Positions 45,181 through 54,030 of a DNA stretch of 64,000 nucleotides are shown here, in pieces. The position numbers and the translations under genes were made by a program. Location: assembly GCA_020444165.1 (NCBI GenBank), contig JAHLLK010000003.1, positions 1-64,000 of the forward strand, in the 5' to 3' direction. The stretch is from Deltaproteobacteria bacterium (lineage in GTDB: Bacteria > Desulfobacterota > Desulfarculia > Desulfarculales > Desulfarculaceae). The notes below the pieces were generated by a model. That model was not told where the DNA came from. It was given only the letters and a program-made list of their open reading frames with translations, and ran no database searches. Position 1 is the stretch's first letter. Every line of letters starts with the position of its first letter.

Positions 45181-45682
45181 CATCCCGCTTTGGTCATACC
45201 ATTTAACCGATAAAGCCCCTGCCTACACGACGCTCCTCAGCCTGTTGGGTGAACGTGCCTCCAATTGCTGTGATTTATGCCAGATAGCCGGCTGGCCACC
45301 CATTCTGGTCGCCAGAGGGTCAGCTCAATAAATGATTTAGCCAATATTTTCCCCACCCGATTGAATTTATCCCTATGTTTGGCTCGCCTGAAGATTATAA
45401 ACTCTTGTTAATGGATAAAAATAATTGTCTCTTGCCTTAAGTTTTCCGTCCGGGGACCGCTGCCCCACCTCGCGTACGGTAGCTAGGTGATAGATTACGG
45501 CAGGTGCTAACAGTCTGCTTGCCACTAGCTATTTACGGCGATAAATACCGGCAATTGTATACATCTTATGGTGTGGCTGGATCCCGGGGGGGACCACGCA
45601 GTGATGCTCTCGGAGCATGGCTGCGGGGGGATACCCTTGCCATGAGTAGGGGTCGATCAGAAAACCTAAAGAGGAGCGATAG
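45181..45682. other. AT-richer intergenic leader of the chemoreceptor gene
   Basis: About 500 nt with visibly lower GC than the flanks and no credible ORF. Inverted repeats are present: TAGCTAG at about 45481-45487 pairs with CTAGCTA near 45527-45533, and ATGCTC/GAGCAT lies around 45604-45618. The region may carry the promoter and a structured leader. I found no match to the c-di-GMP (GEMM) riboswitch consensus or to a -24/-12 promoter. Confidence 0.4.
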
Positions 45683-47461
45683 ATGAGGAAGGCCAGCAGA
45701 AATCGTATCGGTCTGAAGTTGAGAATGCTCTTGCCCAGCCTACTTTACATCCTGATGTTGGCCATTATTGTGGGTTTGTATTTCTATTCGGATGCTAGGA
45801 TTGGCAACCTTGGCGTGCACCAACGCTCTTCCCTTGAGCTTGCAGGGCACTTTCACAAAGTCGCGCTGATGATTAAAGACTATTTGAACAAGGAGGTCAA
45901 CTTCGGGGACCTGCAAAAAGAGTTCCCCAGCCTGCAAAATATGGTGCAACAAACCCCCCTGGCCGCCAAGACGGATGAGCTTTGGAAAAGCATCGAACGA
46001 TACCATCAACTTAATGTAGAAAACCGGAAGATCGAAGCCCAAATTTTGGAGTTGACCTCCAGTTCCATCCAGCAGTCCAACGGATACATCAAGTCAATGG
46101 CCGAGAAGCTGGCCGACGAAAAACAGCGGACGGAGGTCAGCAAGCTTGAACGCCTGGTCATTATTGGCGCCAGCGTCAACACTTCGGCCAACTATGAGAT
46201 AAAAGTAAAGTTTCTGCAGCTCAAGGAGGATCTTGCCACCAGTCAGGACTTGCTGGATTTTTTGGATATTCTACTGAAAAACGTGGAAAATGATATCCAG
46301 CACCTGGCCGGGACGCCTTATCAGGAGATGGCCAAGGCGGCCAAGGCGGCCAATCTGAAGATCAAGGAGCTGTCCTTGGCCTTCATCAGTAACCTCAAGG
46401 AGCAAAAGTCCCTGGGCCGGACCATTTTCCAAGGCCTGGGCCAGAGCGTGGCTGAACTCGAGGCCAATACCACGCAGACCAGTCAGGCCATATTCTCCGG
46501 CGTGAAGGAGGCCTTCCAGCTCATCGTCGCCGTGGTGGTGCTGGCCGCCTTGTTGGGGATTGTCATCAGTTTCCTGCAGGCCAGGGGCATCTCCCGCTCC
46601 CTGCGCAACATCATGGAGGGTTTGTCGCAGGGAGCGCACTCCGTGGCCGCCGCTGCCTCCCAGCTCAACTCCGCCAGCCACCGCATGGCCTCGGGTTCCT
46701 CCCAACAAGCCGCTTCCCTGGAGGAGACCAGCGCCTCCCTGGAGGAGATCGCCTCCATGGTCAAGCAAAACGCCGACAACGCCGGCAGCGCCAACGCCCT
46801 GGCTCAGGAGACCAACCAAGTGGTGGAAGCGGCCAATCAGGCCATGTCCGAGCTGAACCGTTCCATGTCCGAGCTGACCCAAGCCGGGGAGCAGACCGGC
46901 AAGATCATCAAGACCATCGACGAAATTGCCTTTCAGACCAACTTGTTGGCTTTGAACGCCGCCGTGGAGGCCGCCCGGGCCGGGGAAGCCGGGGCCGGGT
47001 TCGCGGTGGTGGCCGAAGAGGTTCGCAACCTGGCCCAGCGGGCGGCCGAGGCGGCCAGGAACACCGCCGGCTTGATCGAGGGCACCATCCACAAGACCAA
47101 GGAGGGGGCCCAGTTGGTGGCCCGCACCAACGAAGCCTTCACCGAGGTGCAGAGCCGGGCTGGCAAAATGGGCGAGTTGGTGGGCGAGATCGCGGCAGCC
47201 TCCCAGGAGCAGTCCCTGGGGATCGGCCAGATCAACTTGGCCATCTCCGAGGTGGACAAGCTGACCCAGGAGATGGCCTCCAACGCCGAGGAATCCGCCT
47301 CCGCCTCCGAGGAGCTGAGCTCCCAGGCCAATGCCATGCGGGGGGCCGTGGGCGATCTGGCGGTCATCATCAGCGGCGGCGAAGCCCAGGAATCCGCGGG
47401 CGCGCTGCTGGACCCCACCCGCCAGTTGGCCCCGCCGGAAGACTCCGGCTCACGGTTCTAG
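45683..47461 (+). CDS. Methyl-accepting chemotaxis protein without HAMP domain
   Basis: A chemoreceptor of 592 residues. TM1 lies at about 11-33, then a helical sensor region of about 230 residues (4HB-like), TM2 at about 277-298, and directly the cytoplasmic coiled coil. The signalling tip is [20 protein letters not shown] and the following [16 protein letters not shown]. Only about 15 residues separate TM2 from the methylation helix ([17 protein letters not shown]), so the usual HAMP domain seems missing. The first 250 codons look less GC-rich than the rest. The ATG follows GAGGAG. No cheA or cheW is nearby. Confidence 0.9.
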   Translation: MRKASRNRIGLKLRMLLPSLLYILMLAIIVGLYFYSDARIGNLGVHQRSSLELAGHFHKVALMIKDYLNKEVNFGDLQKEFPSLQNMVQQTPLAAKTDELWKSIERYHQLNVENRKIEAQILELTSSSIQQSNGYIKSMAEKLADEKQRTEVSKLERLVIIGASVNTSANYEIKVKFLQLKEDLATSQDLLDFLDILLKNVENDIQHLAGTPYQEMAKAAKAANLKIKELSLAFISNLKEQKSLGRTIFQGLGQSVAELEANTTQTSQAIFSGVKEAFQLIVAVVVLAALLGIVISFLQARGISRSLRNIMEGLSQGAHSVAAAASQLNSASHRMASGSSQQAASLEETSASLEEIASMVKQNADNAGSANALAQETNQVVEAANQAMSELNRSMSELTQAGEQTGKIIKTIDEIAFQTNLLALNAAVEAARAGEAGAGFAVVAEEVRNLAQRAAEAARNTAGLIEGTIHKTKEGAQLVARTNEAFTEVQSRAGKMGELVGEIAAASQEQSLGIGQINLAISEVDKLTQEMASNAEESASASEELSSQANAMRGAVGDLAVIISGGEAQESAGALLDPTRQLAPPEDSGSRF

Positions 47462-47470
47462 CAGATGTCA

Positions 47471-47701
47471 TGAAAAAGACGATCCATGGCCTTTTTCAAC
47501 CCATCTTGGCAAAAGCGTCGTTTTGCCAAGATGGACAAATTGCTTGCCTTTGCAAGGCCGCGCAATTTCGCGCGCCCTCCCCGGGGTCCCCAAACAAGCC
47601 GTAGCTTGTTTGGGGTGGTCCCTGGCGCGCCCCGCAGGCTGTTTTTCAACAGCCTGCCAGGAGAAATTCCTGACCGGCCGCCACGCAGTCGGCCGGTCAG
47701 G
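47471..47701 (-). repeat. Multi-hairpin structured element, copy B
   Basis: Minus-strand counterpart of 21-265. H1 is 47669-47680/47690-47701 (12 bp). H2 is 47634-47643/47648-47657 (10 bp). An outer stem 47570-47576/47624-47630 encloses H3, 47588-47599/47604-47615 (12 bp). H4 is 47537-47543/47562-47568 with an inner 47546-47550/47554-47558. H5 is 47501-47514/47521-47534 (14 bp). H6 is 47471-47478/47491-47498 (8 bp). The stem order and linker sizes match copy A. It fills the gap between the 3' ends of the chemoreceptor and the kinase genes. Confidence 0.75.
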
Positions 47702-47713
47702 GACCCCGCCGGT

Positions 47714-49528
47714 TCATTTCGGGACCGCATCACGGGCGCAGCGAAACCCCACCCAGGAAAACAATTCCCAACCTTGGTGTTGGTGCACCAGCGTCACGGC
47801 CTCGGGCGTGGTCCGGCCCAACACGGCCAGGCCGCCCTGGCCAGGCGACCCCGCCACCCATTCCCCCAGGCCGGTGGCCAGACCCTGGATGCCCAGGGCG
47901 TTGGGAGGCCAATGAGCCACAGAGCGGTAATCAGCCTCCTCCACCGCTTGGGGAGGCGTGGCCGAGGGGGGGGCGGGGGCCTGGCCGTGCATGGCGTTCA
48001 TGCCCTCGGCCATGGGGTCCCGGGTTGGCCCGGACCTGGGTGCCTCCGCGGGCGGGGACTCCCAGCCGGCCCGCAGCAGCTCGGCAGCCGTGGGCAGGCG
48101 CAGGCCGTAGCGGCCGGCAAAGGCCAGCGCCCCGTAGCCGCTGACCATCAGCACCGGGTGGGAGGCGTATTGGGGATCGGTAAAACGGAAACGCCCCCCG
48201 GCATAGGCCAGGGGAGTCATCCCCTTACGCACTTCCCTCAAGCTCAAGAGCGGCTTTTCTCCCAGCTTTACCACCCCCTCAGTGACCGTGAGCTGGCCCC
48301 GCACCGCGTTCAGGAATTCCACGTATTGATGGTTGGTGACCTTGGTTTCTTCCAGGTAGAAGGGACTTACGGTGCGTTGCCGGCCGCCCAGACGGATCTC
48401 GCCGGCCGGAATCAGACGCAGTACGGCTCCTCCCCGGGCGGTGAGCTTGGCCGGCAGAGGGGCGCCGGGACCGGTCGGGGCGGTGGTTTCCGGCGGCGCC
48501 ACGCCCGGCTGGGCAGCGGGGGGCTGCCTTTGCAGCTCGGGCATGGAGAAGTGGTACCAAAGGCCCCAGGCCAGGGCCAGGGCCAGCCCCAGGGAGACTC
48601 CCAGGGACAGGGCCAACTTGCGGCGTCCGGCCCGGTCGGCCGGAATCAGGCCGGGCAGCGCCAAAACCGCGTTCCGCAGCTCCTGCACCGAGGCGAAACG
48701 CTCTTCCGGTTTTTCCGCGGTGGCAGTTCGGATGAGGCGGTCCAGCGCCTTCAGGAATTGCGTGTCTGAACGGGGGAGGCTGGCGGTTTGCAGGGGTTTC
48801 ATGGTGTCCCGGTCAAACACCCCCACCACGGCCTTGTAAAGGATCTTGCCCAGGGAGTAGAGGTCGGCCCGGAAGGTGGTGGCGGCCAGATCCAGGTATT
48901 GCTCCGGGGCCATGTAGGCCAGGGTGCCGATGACGTGATGGCTGCGGGTTACCGGTTTCCAGGGCCCTCCGCCCACCAGACCGAAATCGGCTATCTTGGG
49001 CACCTCGCCGTCCAGGAGGATGTTGGAAGGCTTGAGATCGCGATGCACGATGCCCTGGGCGTGGATATGCTCCACTCCATCCAGCACCGGCAGAAAGTAG
49101 GTGGTGATCCAGCGCTTGAGCGCGGCTTCTTGGCCCGCCAGGCCTGGCTCCGGGATGGTTTCCGACAGGGTCTGGCCGGGGATGTACTCCATGACTATGT
49201 AATCCAGGATTTTTTCTTGCTCGCCCCGCCGCAGGACGGTCTGCTCGAAATCATAAACCTGGAGCACGTTGCCGTGCCGGGTGGCGGCCATGGCCAGCAC
49301 CTCCCGCCGGAAGCGCTCCATTTCGGCCGCGATCTCCTCCTCATCGCCTTCATAGGCGGCCAGCATCTCGGGGGAAATCACTTTGATCACCACCTCCCGC
49401 TCCAACTTGGGCTGGCGGGCGCGGTACACCTCTCCCTTGCCGCCGGTGGCCAGGTGGGCGAGGATTTCCCAGCGCCCGTTAAGCACGTCGCCAGCTTTGA
49501 GCAGGGTGGGTTTGCTGCTGCCTGACAT
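47714..49528 (-). CDS. Ser/Thr protein kinase fused to FGE-like domain
   Basis: A transmembrane kinase of 604 residues. The kinase domain (about 17-290) has a glycine-rich loop ATGGKGEVY, Lys49 in VVIKVI, catalytic HRDLKPSN (162-169), DFG (181-183) and APEQ. One TM segment lies at about 304-326. A Pro-rich linker precedes a formylglycine-generating-enzyme-like (SUMF1) domain at about 365-604 with AGEIRLGG, ETKVTNHQYVEFLN and GEWVAG...VGFRCARD. In such fusions the outer domain is usually thought to sense or bind rather than oxidise sulfatases. It is divergent from a PP2C phosphatase. The ATG at 49528 has AGGAG only two bases upstream, so the start is not certain. Confidence 0.85.
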   Translation of the reverse strand: MSGSSKPTLLKAGDVLNGRWEILAHLATGGKGEVYRARQPKLEREVVIKVISPEMLAAYEGDEEEIAAEMERFRREVLAMAATRHGNVLQVYDFEQTVLRRGEQEKILDYIVMEYIPGQTLSETIPEPGLAGQEAALKRWITTYFLPVLDGVEHIHAQGIVHRDLKPSNILLDGEVPKIADFGLVGGGPWKPVTRSHHVIGTLAYMAPEQYLDLAATTFRADLYSLGKILYKAVVGVFDRDTMKPLQTASLPRSDTQFLKALDRLIRTATAEKPEERFASVQELRNAVLALPGLIPADRAGRRKLALSLGVSLGLALALAWGLWYHFSMPELQRQPPAAQPGVAPPETTAPTGPGAPLPAKLTARGGAVLRLIPAGEIRLGGRQRTVSPFYLEETKVTNHQYVEFLNAVRGQLTVTEGVVKLGEKPLLSLREVRKGMTPLAYAGGRFRFTDPQYASHPVLMVSGYGALAFAGRYGLRLPTAAELLRAGWESPPAEAPRSGPTRDPMAEGMNAMHGQAPAPPSATPPQAVEEADYRSVAHWPPNALGIQGLATGLGEWVAGSPGQGGLAVLGRTTPEAVTLVHQHQGWELFSWVGFRCARDAVPK

Positions 49529-49552
49529 GGCTCCTGGTCTCTTGTGGTCGTG

Positions 49553-49581
49553 TTTACAAGAAGTTATAGTATCAATATACC
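49553..49581 (+). promoter_or_regulatory. Probable promoter of the PP2C gene
   Basis: TTTACA at 49553-49558 and TATACC at 49576-49581 with a 17-nt spacer, in an AT-rich gap between the divergent kinase and phosphatase genes. Moderate consensus match. Confidence 0.5.
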
Positions 49582-49615
49582 CGGTGGCGGCGCCGGAAAC
49601 CAAGGAGATGTCACT

Positions 49616-50317
49616 TTGCGGGACGCGGCGGGCGCCACGCACGTGGGCCTACACCGAAAAGACAACCAAGACCGCTACCTGTTCCGTGAAATGCCGGACG
49701 GGGGCTGGCTCCTGGCCGTGGCTGACGGCATGGGCGGCCACGCCGGGGGCGCGGTGGCGGCGGAGATCGCGGTGGCCTGCCTGGCCAAGCTGATTCCCCC
49801 CCGCCGCGCCAGCCTGGCCGAGGCTTTTGTCGCGGCCTGCCGGGCCATGGATGTCCGGGCCGCGGGCGAGCCGGAACTGGCCCACATGGGCACCACCCTG
49901 ACCGCGGCCGTGGCCCAGGAGGGCCGCTTGACTTGGTGCCATCTGGGAGACTCGCGATTGTATTTGTGGCGCCAGGGGAGCCTCAGCCAGGTGACCCGGG
50001 ACGACACCGTGGTCCAGGAGTTGTTGGACAGCGGTAGCTTGAATCGGGAGGAGGCCCGGGTGCATCCCACCCGGCACCTGCTTTACGAGTGCCTGGGCTG
50101 CGGGGATTGCCAGCCGGCCTGCGGGGAGGAACCCTTGCACCCCGGCGACCTGGTCCTGCTGACCAGCGACGGCCTGCACGGTGAATTGCCGAATCGCGAT
50201 TTGGCCGCGGTGCTGGCCGGGGAGGGGGCGCCGGCGGACAAAACCGCCCGGCTGGTGAGCCAGGCCCTGGAAGCCGGCGGCCGGGACAACGTCACGGCGG
50301 TGCTGCTGGAGTGGTGA
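49616..50317 (+). CDS. PP2C-family Ser/Thr phosphatase
   Basis: A protein of 233 residues from TTG at 49616, chosen because AAGGAG at 49602-49607 is at ideal spacing; the frame is open to 49544. Metal-binding motifs are all present: the QDR region near the start, VADGMGGHAGG, HLGDSRLYLW, LLTSDGLHGEL and the terminal GGRDNVTAVLL. It is the expected opposing enzyme of the divergent kinase, together controlling phosphorylation of unknown targets. Confidence 0.9.
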   Translation: MRDAAGATHVGLHRKDNQDRYLFREMPDGGWLLAVADGMGGHAGGAVAAEIAVACLAKLIPPRRASLAEAFVAACRAMDVRAAGEPELAHMGTTLTAAVAQEGRLTWCHLGDSRLYLWRQGSLSQVTRDDTVVQELLDSGSLNREEARVHPTRHLLYECLGCGDCQPACGEEPLHPGDLVLLTSDGLHGELPNRDLAAVLAGEGAPADKTARLVSQALEAGGRDNVTAVLLEW

Positions 50318-50362
50318 AGACTCCGCGCGGCCGGGGGGGCGGGGGGGCGGCGCGGGCGGCTC

Positions 50363-50405
50363 TAAAAAAACGGCTCAGGGCGGTCAGCTTTCGCTGACCG
50401 CCCTG
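50363..50405 (-). terminator. Intrinsic terminator after tRNA-Pro
   Basis: A perfect 13-bp stem (50376-50388 with 50393-50405) and TTTC loop is followed on the minus strand, after five bases, by seven T (50364-50370). It lies 15 nt from the tRNA 3' end. It can also end the plus-strand PP2C transcript as a hairpin, though without a T-run on that side. Confidence 0.78.
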
Positions 50406-50419
50406 ATTTCTCTTTGCGT

Positions 50420-50496
50420 TGGTCGGGACGACTGGATTTGAACCAGCGACCCCTTGAACCCCATTCAAGTGCGCTCCCAAACTGCGCCACGTCCCG
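50420..50496 (-). tRNA. tRNA-Pro (anticodon GGG)
   Basis: A complete 77-nt cloverleaf on the minus strand with encoded CCA. The acceptor stem is CGGGACG/CGTCCCG with discriminator A. The D arm is GCGC...GCGC. The anticodon stem CTTGA/TCAAG holds the loop ATGGGGT, giving anticodon GGG. The T arm is GCTGG-TTCAAAT-CCAGT with one G-U pair. Confidence 0.95.
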
Positions 50497-50531
50497 ACGC
50501 ACGAGATATTTACCATCGGGGGGCAGGGTTG

Positions 50532-51740
50532 TCAATCGCCTGACCCCTGGTTCAACAGCGATAAAACCGCCTCTTCCAAAGCTTCCAGCAGCGCGGCCAG
50601 GGGCCCTCCGGTGCGGCGGGGGGCGGGGAACCACTGGGCCTCCACTCCCGGGGCCGCCGGCTCGCCCCGGAGCCGCGAGGCCTGGGCTTGCAGCACGTGA
50701 GGAGCTTGCTCGACCACCGGGGCCAGCAGCTCCCGGAGCCTGTCCAGGCGAGGGGCGCCGGGCCGCCGGGCGCAGGCCGCCACCGCCCCGGTCAGCCGGG
50801 TCAGGGTCCAGATCTCCAGGCCCCGGGCTCCCCGCTGCCACAAAGGCATGACCTCGGACCGCGGGGCCCACAGGCCCATGTCCCGGCCCAGGTCAAAAAC
50901 TTCCCGGGCCGCTACGGCCAATTCCGCGGCCGGGCCGGTCGGAGTCCCCTGGCAGAGCAGGGCCCGGGGCGGCATGTTCCCCTCCGGGCCCAGCCAGGCT
51001 TCCCAGAGGTTGGCCAGGGCCCGGCCGCCCGGCGCGTCGCTCGGGGTGTCCAGGTGCAGATAGGAGGCCACCACCCGGCCCTGGCCATAGGACGCCCCCA
51101 CCACGGCCGGCCGCCCCCACAGGGCCGCGGGATTCAGGTTGAGGCCGTAGTCGTTTTCATGGAGGTCCCAGTCGCCGCCCACGGCCTTGACCTTGAGGTC
51201 GGAGCTATACAACTCCGGGGTGGGGCCCTGGTACAGGGCCAGGGGACGGATCCCCTCGGGCGGGCAGGGGCCGAACTGGCCGGGCCACCAGACGAACAGG
51301 CGGGCCGGAACGGCCAGCCCTTGCCACAGGGGATGCTGGGCCGCGCCGGGGGCCGGGCGCACCAGGACCGGGCCGTTCAGGGACGGCACCCGGCCGCCGC
51401 CCCGCTCCCGGCCCAAGGGCAGCAGCCCCAAACCGTCCGCTTCGCCCAGGGCCAGGCCCGCGCCGCCACAGAAGCCCAGGTAGCTGCCGCCTCCCGCCAC
51501 GAAGTCCCGCACCGCCTGCCGGCCGGCCCGGCCCAAGGCCGCGTGCTTCAGGGAAGGCCAGCCGCCCGGGACCACCAGGAGCCGGGCCCCGGCCAGACCG
51601 CCGGCGGCCACCTCGGCCGCGGAGATGGGCCAGAGCCGGAGCCCCTGGGCCCAGCAGGTCTCCAGGGTCATGAGGCCCCAAAGGCCGGCCCGGTCCCACA
51701 ACAGGCGGGCCGGGCCGGGGTTGGCGTGCGAAAGACTCAT
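50532..51740 (-). CDS. BPL_N (glutamine amidotransferase-like) domain protein
   Basis: A protein of 402 residues. The N-terminal 230 residues resemble the class I amidotransferase-like BPL_N domain: LLVVPGGWPSLKHAAL, then FVAGGGSYLGFCGGAGLAL with a nucleophile-elbow cysteine, then GRVVASYLHLDTPSD holding the histidine. The C-terminal about 170 residues are helical and unassigned. No biotin ligase catalytic domain follows, so it is not BirA. It starts eight bases after the tldD stop and is co-transcribed with it. Confidence 0.72.
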   Translation of the reverse strand: MSLSHANPGPARLLWDRAGLWGLMTLETCWAQGLRLWPISAAEVAAGGLAGARLLVVPGGWPSLKHAALGRAGRQAVRDFVAGGGSYLGFCGGAGLALGEADGLGLLPLGRERGGGRVPSLNGPVLVRPAPGAAQHPLWQGLAVPARLFVWWPGQFGPCPPEGIRPLALYQGPTPELYSSDLKVKAVGGDWDLHENDYGLNLNPAALWGRPAVVGASYGQGRVVASYLHLDTPSDAPGGRALANLWEAWLGPEGNMPPRALLCQGTPTGPAAELAVAAREVFDLGRDMGLWAPRSEVMPLWQRGARGLEIWTLTRLTGAVAACARRPGAPRLDRLRELLAPVVEQAPHVLQAQASRLRGEPAAPGVEAQWFPAPRRTGGPLAALLEALEEAVLSLLNQGSGD

Positions 51741-51748
51741 GGCGCGGC

Positions 51749-53137
51749 TCAGCCCTGGTGCAGGCCGCCCACCACGATGTTGGGGATCCTGAGGGTGGGC
51801 TGGGCGTCGGCCACTGGCGCGCCTTGGCCATCCTTGCCGCAGGTGCCGATGCCGAAGCCCAGGTCGCTGCCCACCAGGTCAATCTCCATCAGCACCCGGG
51901 GGCCGTTGCCGGTGAGGGTGGCGCCGCGCACCGGCGCGCCCACCTTGCCGTCCTTGATGAGATAGCCCTCGCTGACCTCGAACACGAAATCGCCGTTGAC
52001 CGTGTTCACCTGGCCGCCGCCCATCTTCTTGACCAACAGCCCCCCCGGGGTGCGGCGGATGATGGAGTCGGGGTCCTCGGTGCCCGAGGCGATCATGGTG
52101 TTGGTCATGCGGGGGATGGGCCGGGCCCGGTAGCTCTCGCGGCGGCCGTTGCCCGTGGGGGAAAGGTCCATCTTCAGGGCCGAGAGGCGGTCCTGCATAT
52201 AGGAGGTCAGCTTACCCTTTGCGATGAGCACCGTCTTCTGGCTGGGGTAGCCCTCATCGTCAAAGCCAAAGGAGCCGCGCCGCTGGGGCAGGGTGGCGTC
52301 GTCCAGCACCGTGATCAGCGGGCTGGCCACCTCCTGACCCAGCTTGTTGGCGTAGACGCTCATGCCTTCCAGGACCAAGTCCGCCTCCAGGCCGTGGCCC
52401 ACGGCCTCGTGGATCATGGTGCCGCCGGCCGAGGAGTGCAGCACCACGGGCATGGCCCCGCCGGGGGCGGGGTCGGCCCCCAGCATCATCACGGCCAAGC
52501 GGGCCGCCTGGCGGGCCTTTTCCTCGGGGTCCTCCTGGTCAAAGAGCTCCAGGCCCAAAAAGCCGCCCATGGTCTCATACCCGGTCTGCACCACGCCCTT
52601 GTCCTCGGCGATGCAGTGTACGGCCAGGATGAGGTAGGTGCGCTCTTCGGCGGCCTCCACGCCCAGGGAATTGACGATGCGCACCTGCTGCACCCGCTCG
52701 GCGTACATGACCCGCACCTGGCGCACCCGGGGGTCCACCGCCCGGGCCGCGGCCTCGGCCGCGCGCACCAACTCCACCTTGCGGTCGGTGGCAATGCTGC
52801 GGGGTGGTTTGGTAACCTGAGCTAACAGCCCCGGGGCCACGGCCGCCAAGGGGGCGGGCGCCTTCACCGGTCCGCCGGCCGAGGTGGCGGCCAGATTGGC
52901 GGCCAGGGGCAACAGCGCCGCGGCGGTCAGGCGGTTGGTGTAGGCATAGGAGGTGCGCAAATCGTGAATCAGGCGGAGCCCGGCGCCGGCGTCCACCCCG
53001 CCCAGGACCTTTTCGATCTTGCCGTCGTCCATAACCACGGTCAGGGTCGTGTTTTCTTCCAAAAAAAGCTCGGCCATCTGGCCCTGGCGCTCCAGGGCGG
53101 CGGCCAGCACGGGCTGGGCGTCGAATGTAAGGTCCAT
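51749..53137 (-). CDS. tldD: Metalloprotease TldD
   Basis: Subunit of the TldD/TldE zinc protease, which degrades unfolded peptides and processes some ribosomal natural products. The protein of 462 residues has the TldD-type HEAVGHGLEAD metal motif (HExxxH), SFGFDDEG, SYMQDRLSA and the C-terminal GSDLGFGIGTCGKDGQG. The ATG at 53137 is preferred over a TTG at 53155 because GGAGG then lies upstream rather than inside the gene. No tldE/pmbA is in the window. Confidence 0.92.
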   Translation of the reverse strand: MDLTFDAQPVLAAALERQGQMAELFLEENTTLTVVMDDGKIEKVLGGVDAGAGLRLIHDLRTSYAYTNRLTAAALLPLAANLAATSAGGPVKAPAPLAAVAPGLLAQVTKPPRSIATDRKVELVRAAEAAARAVDPRVRQVRVMYAERVQQVRIVNSLGVEAAEERTYLILAVHCIAEDKGVVQTGYETMGGFLGLELFDQEDPEEKARQAARLAVMMLGADPAPGGAMPVVLHSSAGGTMIHEAVGHGLEADLVLEGMSVYANKLGQEVASPLITVLDDATLPQRRGSFGFDDEGYPSQKTVLIAKGKLTSYMQDRLSALKMDLSPTGNGRRESYRARPIPRMTNTMIASGTEDPDSIIRRTPGGLLVKKMGGGQVNTVNGDFVFEVSEGYLIKDGKVGAPVRGATLTGNGPRVLMEIDLVGSDLGFGIGTCGKDGQGAPVADAQPTLRIPNIVVGGLHQG

Positions 53138-53252
53138 GAGGCTCCGTACCTCCAAAATAATTAAGGAGTTTCAGCACATAGCATTACCGGCAAACTTAGC
53201 ACACCCAGGGGGTGCGGTCAACGCAGCCCAGGCCGGGTCCGGGCATTACCCG

Positions 53253-53281
53253 TTGACAAGGTATCGGCATGACCGTATTAT
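53253..53281 (+). promoter_or_regulatory. Sigma-70-type promoter
   Basis: A perfect TTGACA at 53253-53258 and TATTAT at 53276-53281 with a 17-nt spacer, about 30 nt before the rhodanese-like gene. Confidence 0.78.
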
Positions 53282-53310
53282 CTCCACGATTTGAGGACAA
53301 ATAAAGCGGA

Positions 53311-53952
53311 ATGGCACAAATGAGGCGAGCTCTACTGGTTTCGGCGGTCATTATCGGCCTGCTTTTCTGCCCGGGAGCCTCGAGGGCGGGTAACGCCAGC
53401 AAAGCCCAGACCATAAGCGCCCTGGAAGCTCAGGACATCCTGACCTCGGACCGCAAGAACACCTTCCTGGTGGATGTGCGCTCGCGCGCCGAGTACACTC
53501 TGTTGGGTCACCCCCCGCAAGCCTACAATGTCCCCTGGCGTTTTTTGACCACGGATTTCCAGGTCAAGGACGGTCCCTACCAGGGCGGCAAGGCTCCGTT
53601 CACCGGGTATCAGCTGGCGGCCAAACCCAACCCGGATTTCGTGGGGGTTATCCAGTCCCTGTTCAAGCCGGACGACCGCATCATCATCATCTCCAACCAG
53701 GGAGACGAGGGGGCCCAGGCCGCGGACACCCTGGTGGAAGCCGGTTTCCGCAAGGTCTACAACATCCGGCACGGCTTCTGGGGCGAAGAGTTGGTCCCCC
53801 GGGAGAACGACAAGCTGGCCGAACGCTACAGCCCCAAATACGGCCTGCCCGGCCATGTCAACGGCTGGGTGTACTGGGGCCTGCCGGTGAGCCACCACAG
53901 CGACCCCCGCTTCATCTATCCCCCGGACCTGAAGCGCATGCAGACCCGCTAG
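53311..53952 (+). CDS. Secreted rhodanese-like domain protein lacking catalytic Cys
   Basis: A periplasmic protein of 213 residues with a signal peptide (about 1-26). The rhodanese fold begins ISALEAQDILTSD and FLVDVRSRAEYTLLGHPPQAYNVPW. The active-site loop reads IIISNQGDEGAQAA, where rhodaneses carry Cys after the strand; here Ser/Asn stand in its place. It is therefore unlikely to be a sulfurtransferase and may bind an oxyanion, metal or partner. A second ATG three codons later is a possible start. It has its own promoter. Confidence 0.82.
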   Translation: MAQMRRALLVSAVIIGLLFCPGASRAGNASKAQTISALEAQDILTSDRKNTFLVDVRSRAEYTLLGHPPQAYNVPWRFLTTDFQVKDGPYQGGKAPFTGYQLAAKPNPDFVGVIQSLFKPDDRIIIISNQGDEGAQAADTLVEAGFRKVYNIRHGFWGEELVPRENDKLAERYSPKYGLPGHVNGWVYWGLPVSHHSDPRFIYPPDLKRMQTR

Positions 53953-54030
53953 GGGGGCAGCCGAGGGGTGAGGCGCCCGCTCCCCCGCAGGCCGGCGGTC
54001 TGGTCAAGATCGGAATTAAACTGGAAAAAA

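Noticed and set aside
45181..45682. c-di-GMP (GEMM) riboswitch or -24/-12 promoter before the chemoreceptor
   Set aside because: The conserved core bases of GEMM and a correctly spaced GG/GC pair could not be found.
47471..47701. CRISPR array or attC/integron array
   Set aside because: The hairpins differ in sequence from each other, there is no regular direct repeat, and no cas or integrase genes are near.
50532..51740. Biotin--protein ligase (BirA)
   Set aside because: Only the N-terminal BPL_N-type domain is present; the catalytic ligase motif is missing.
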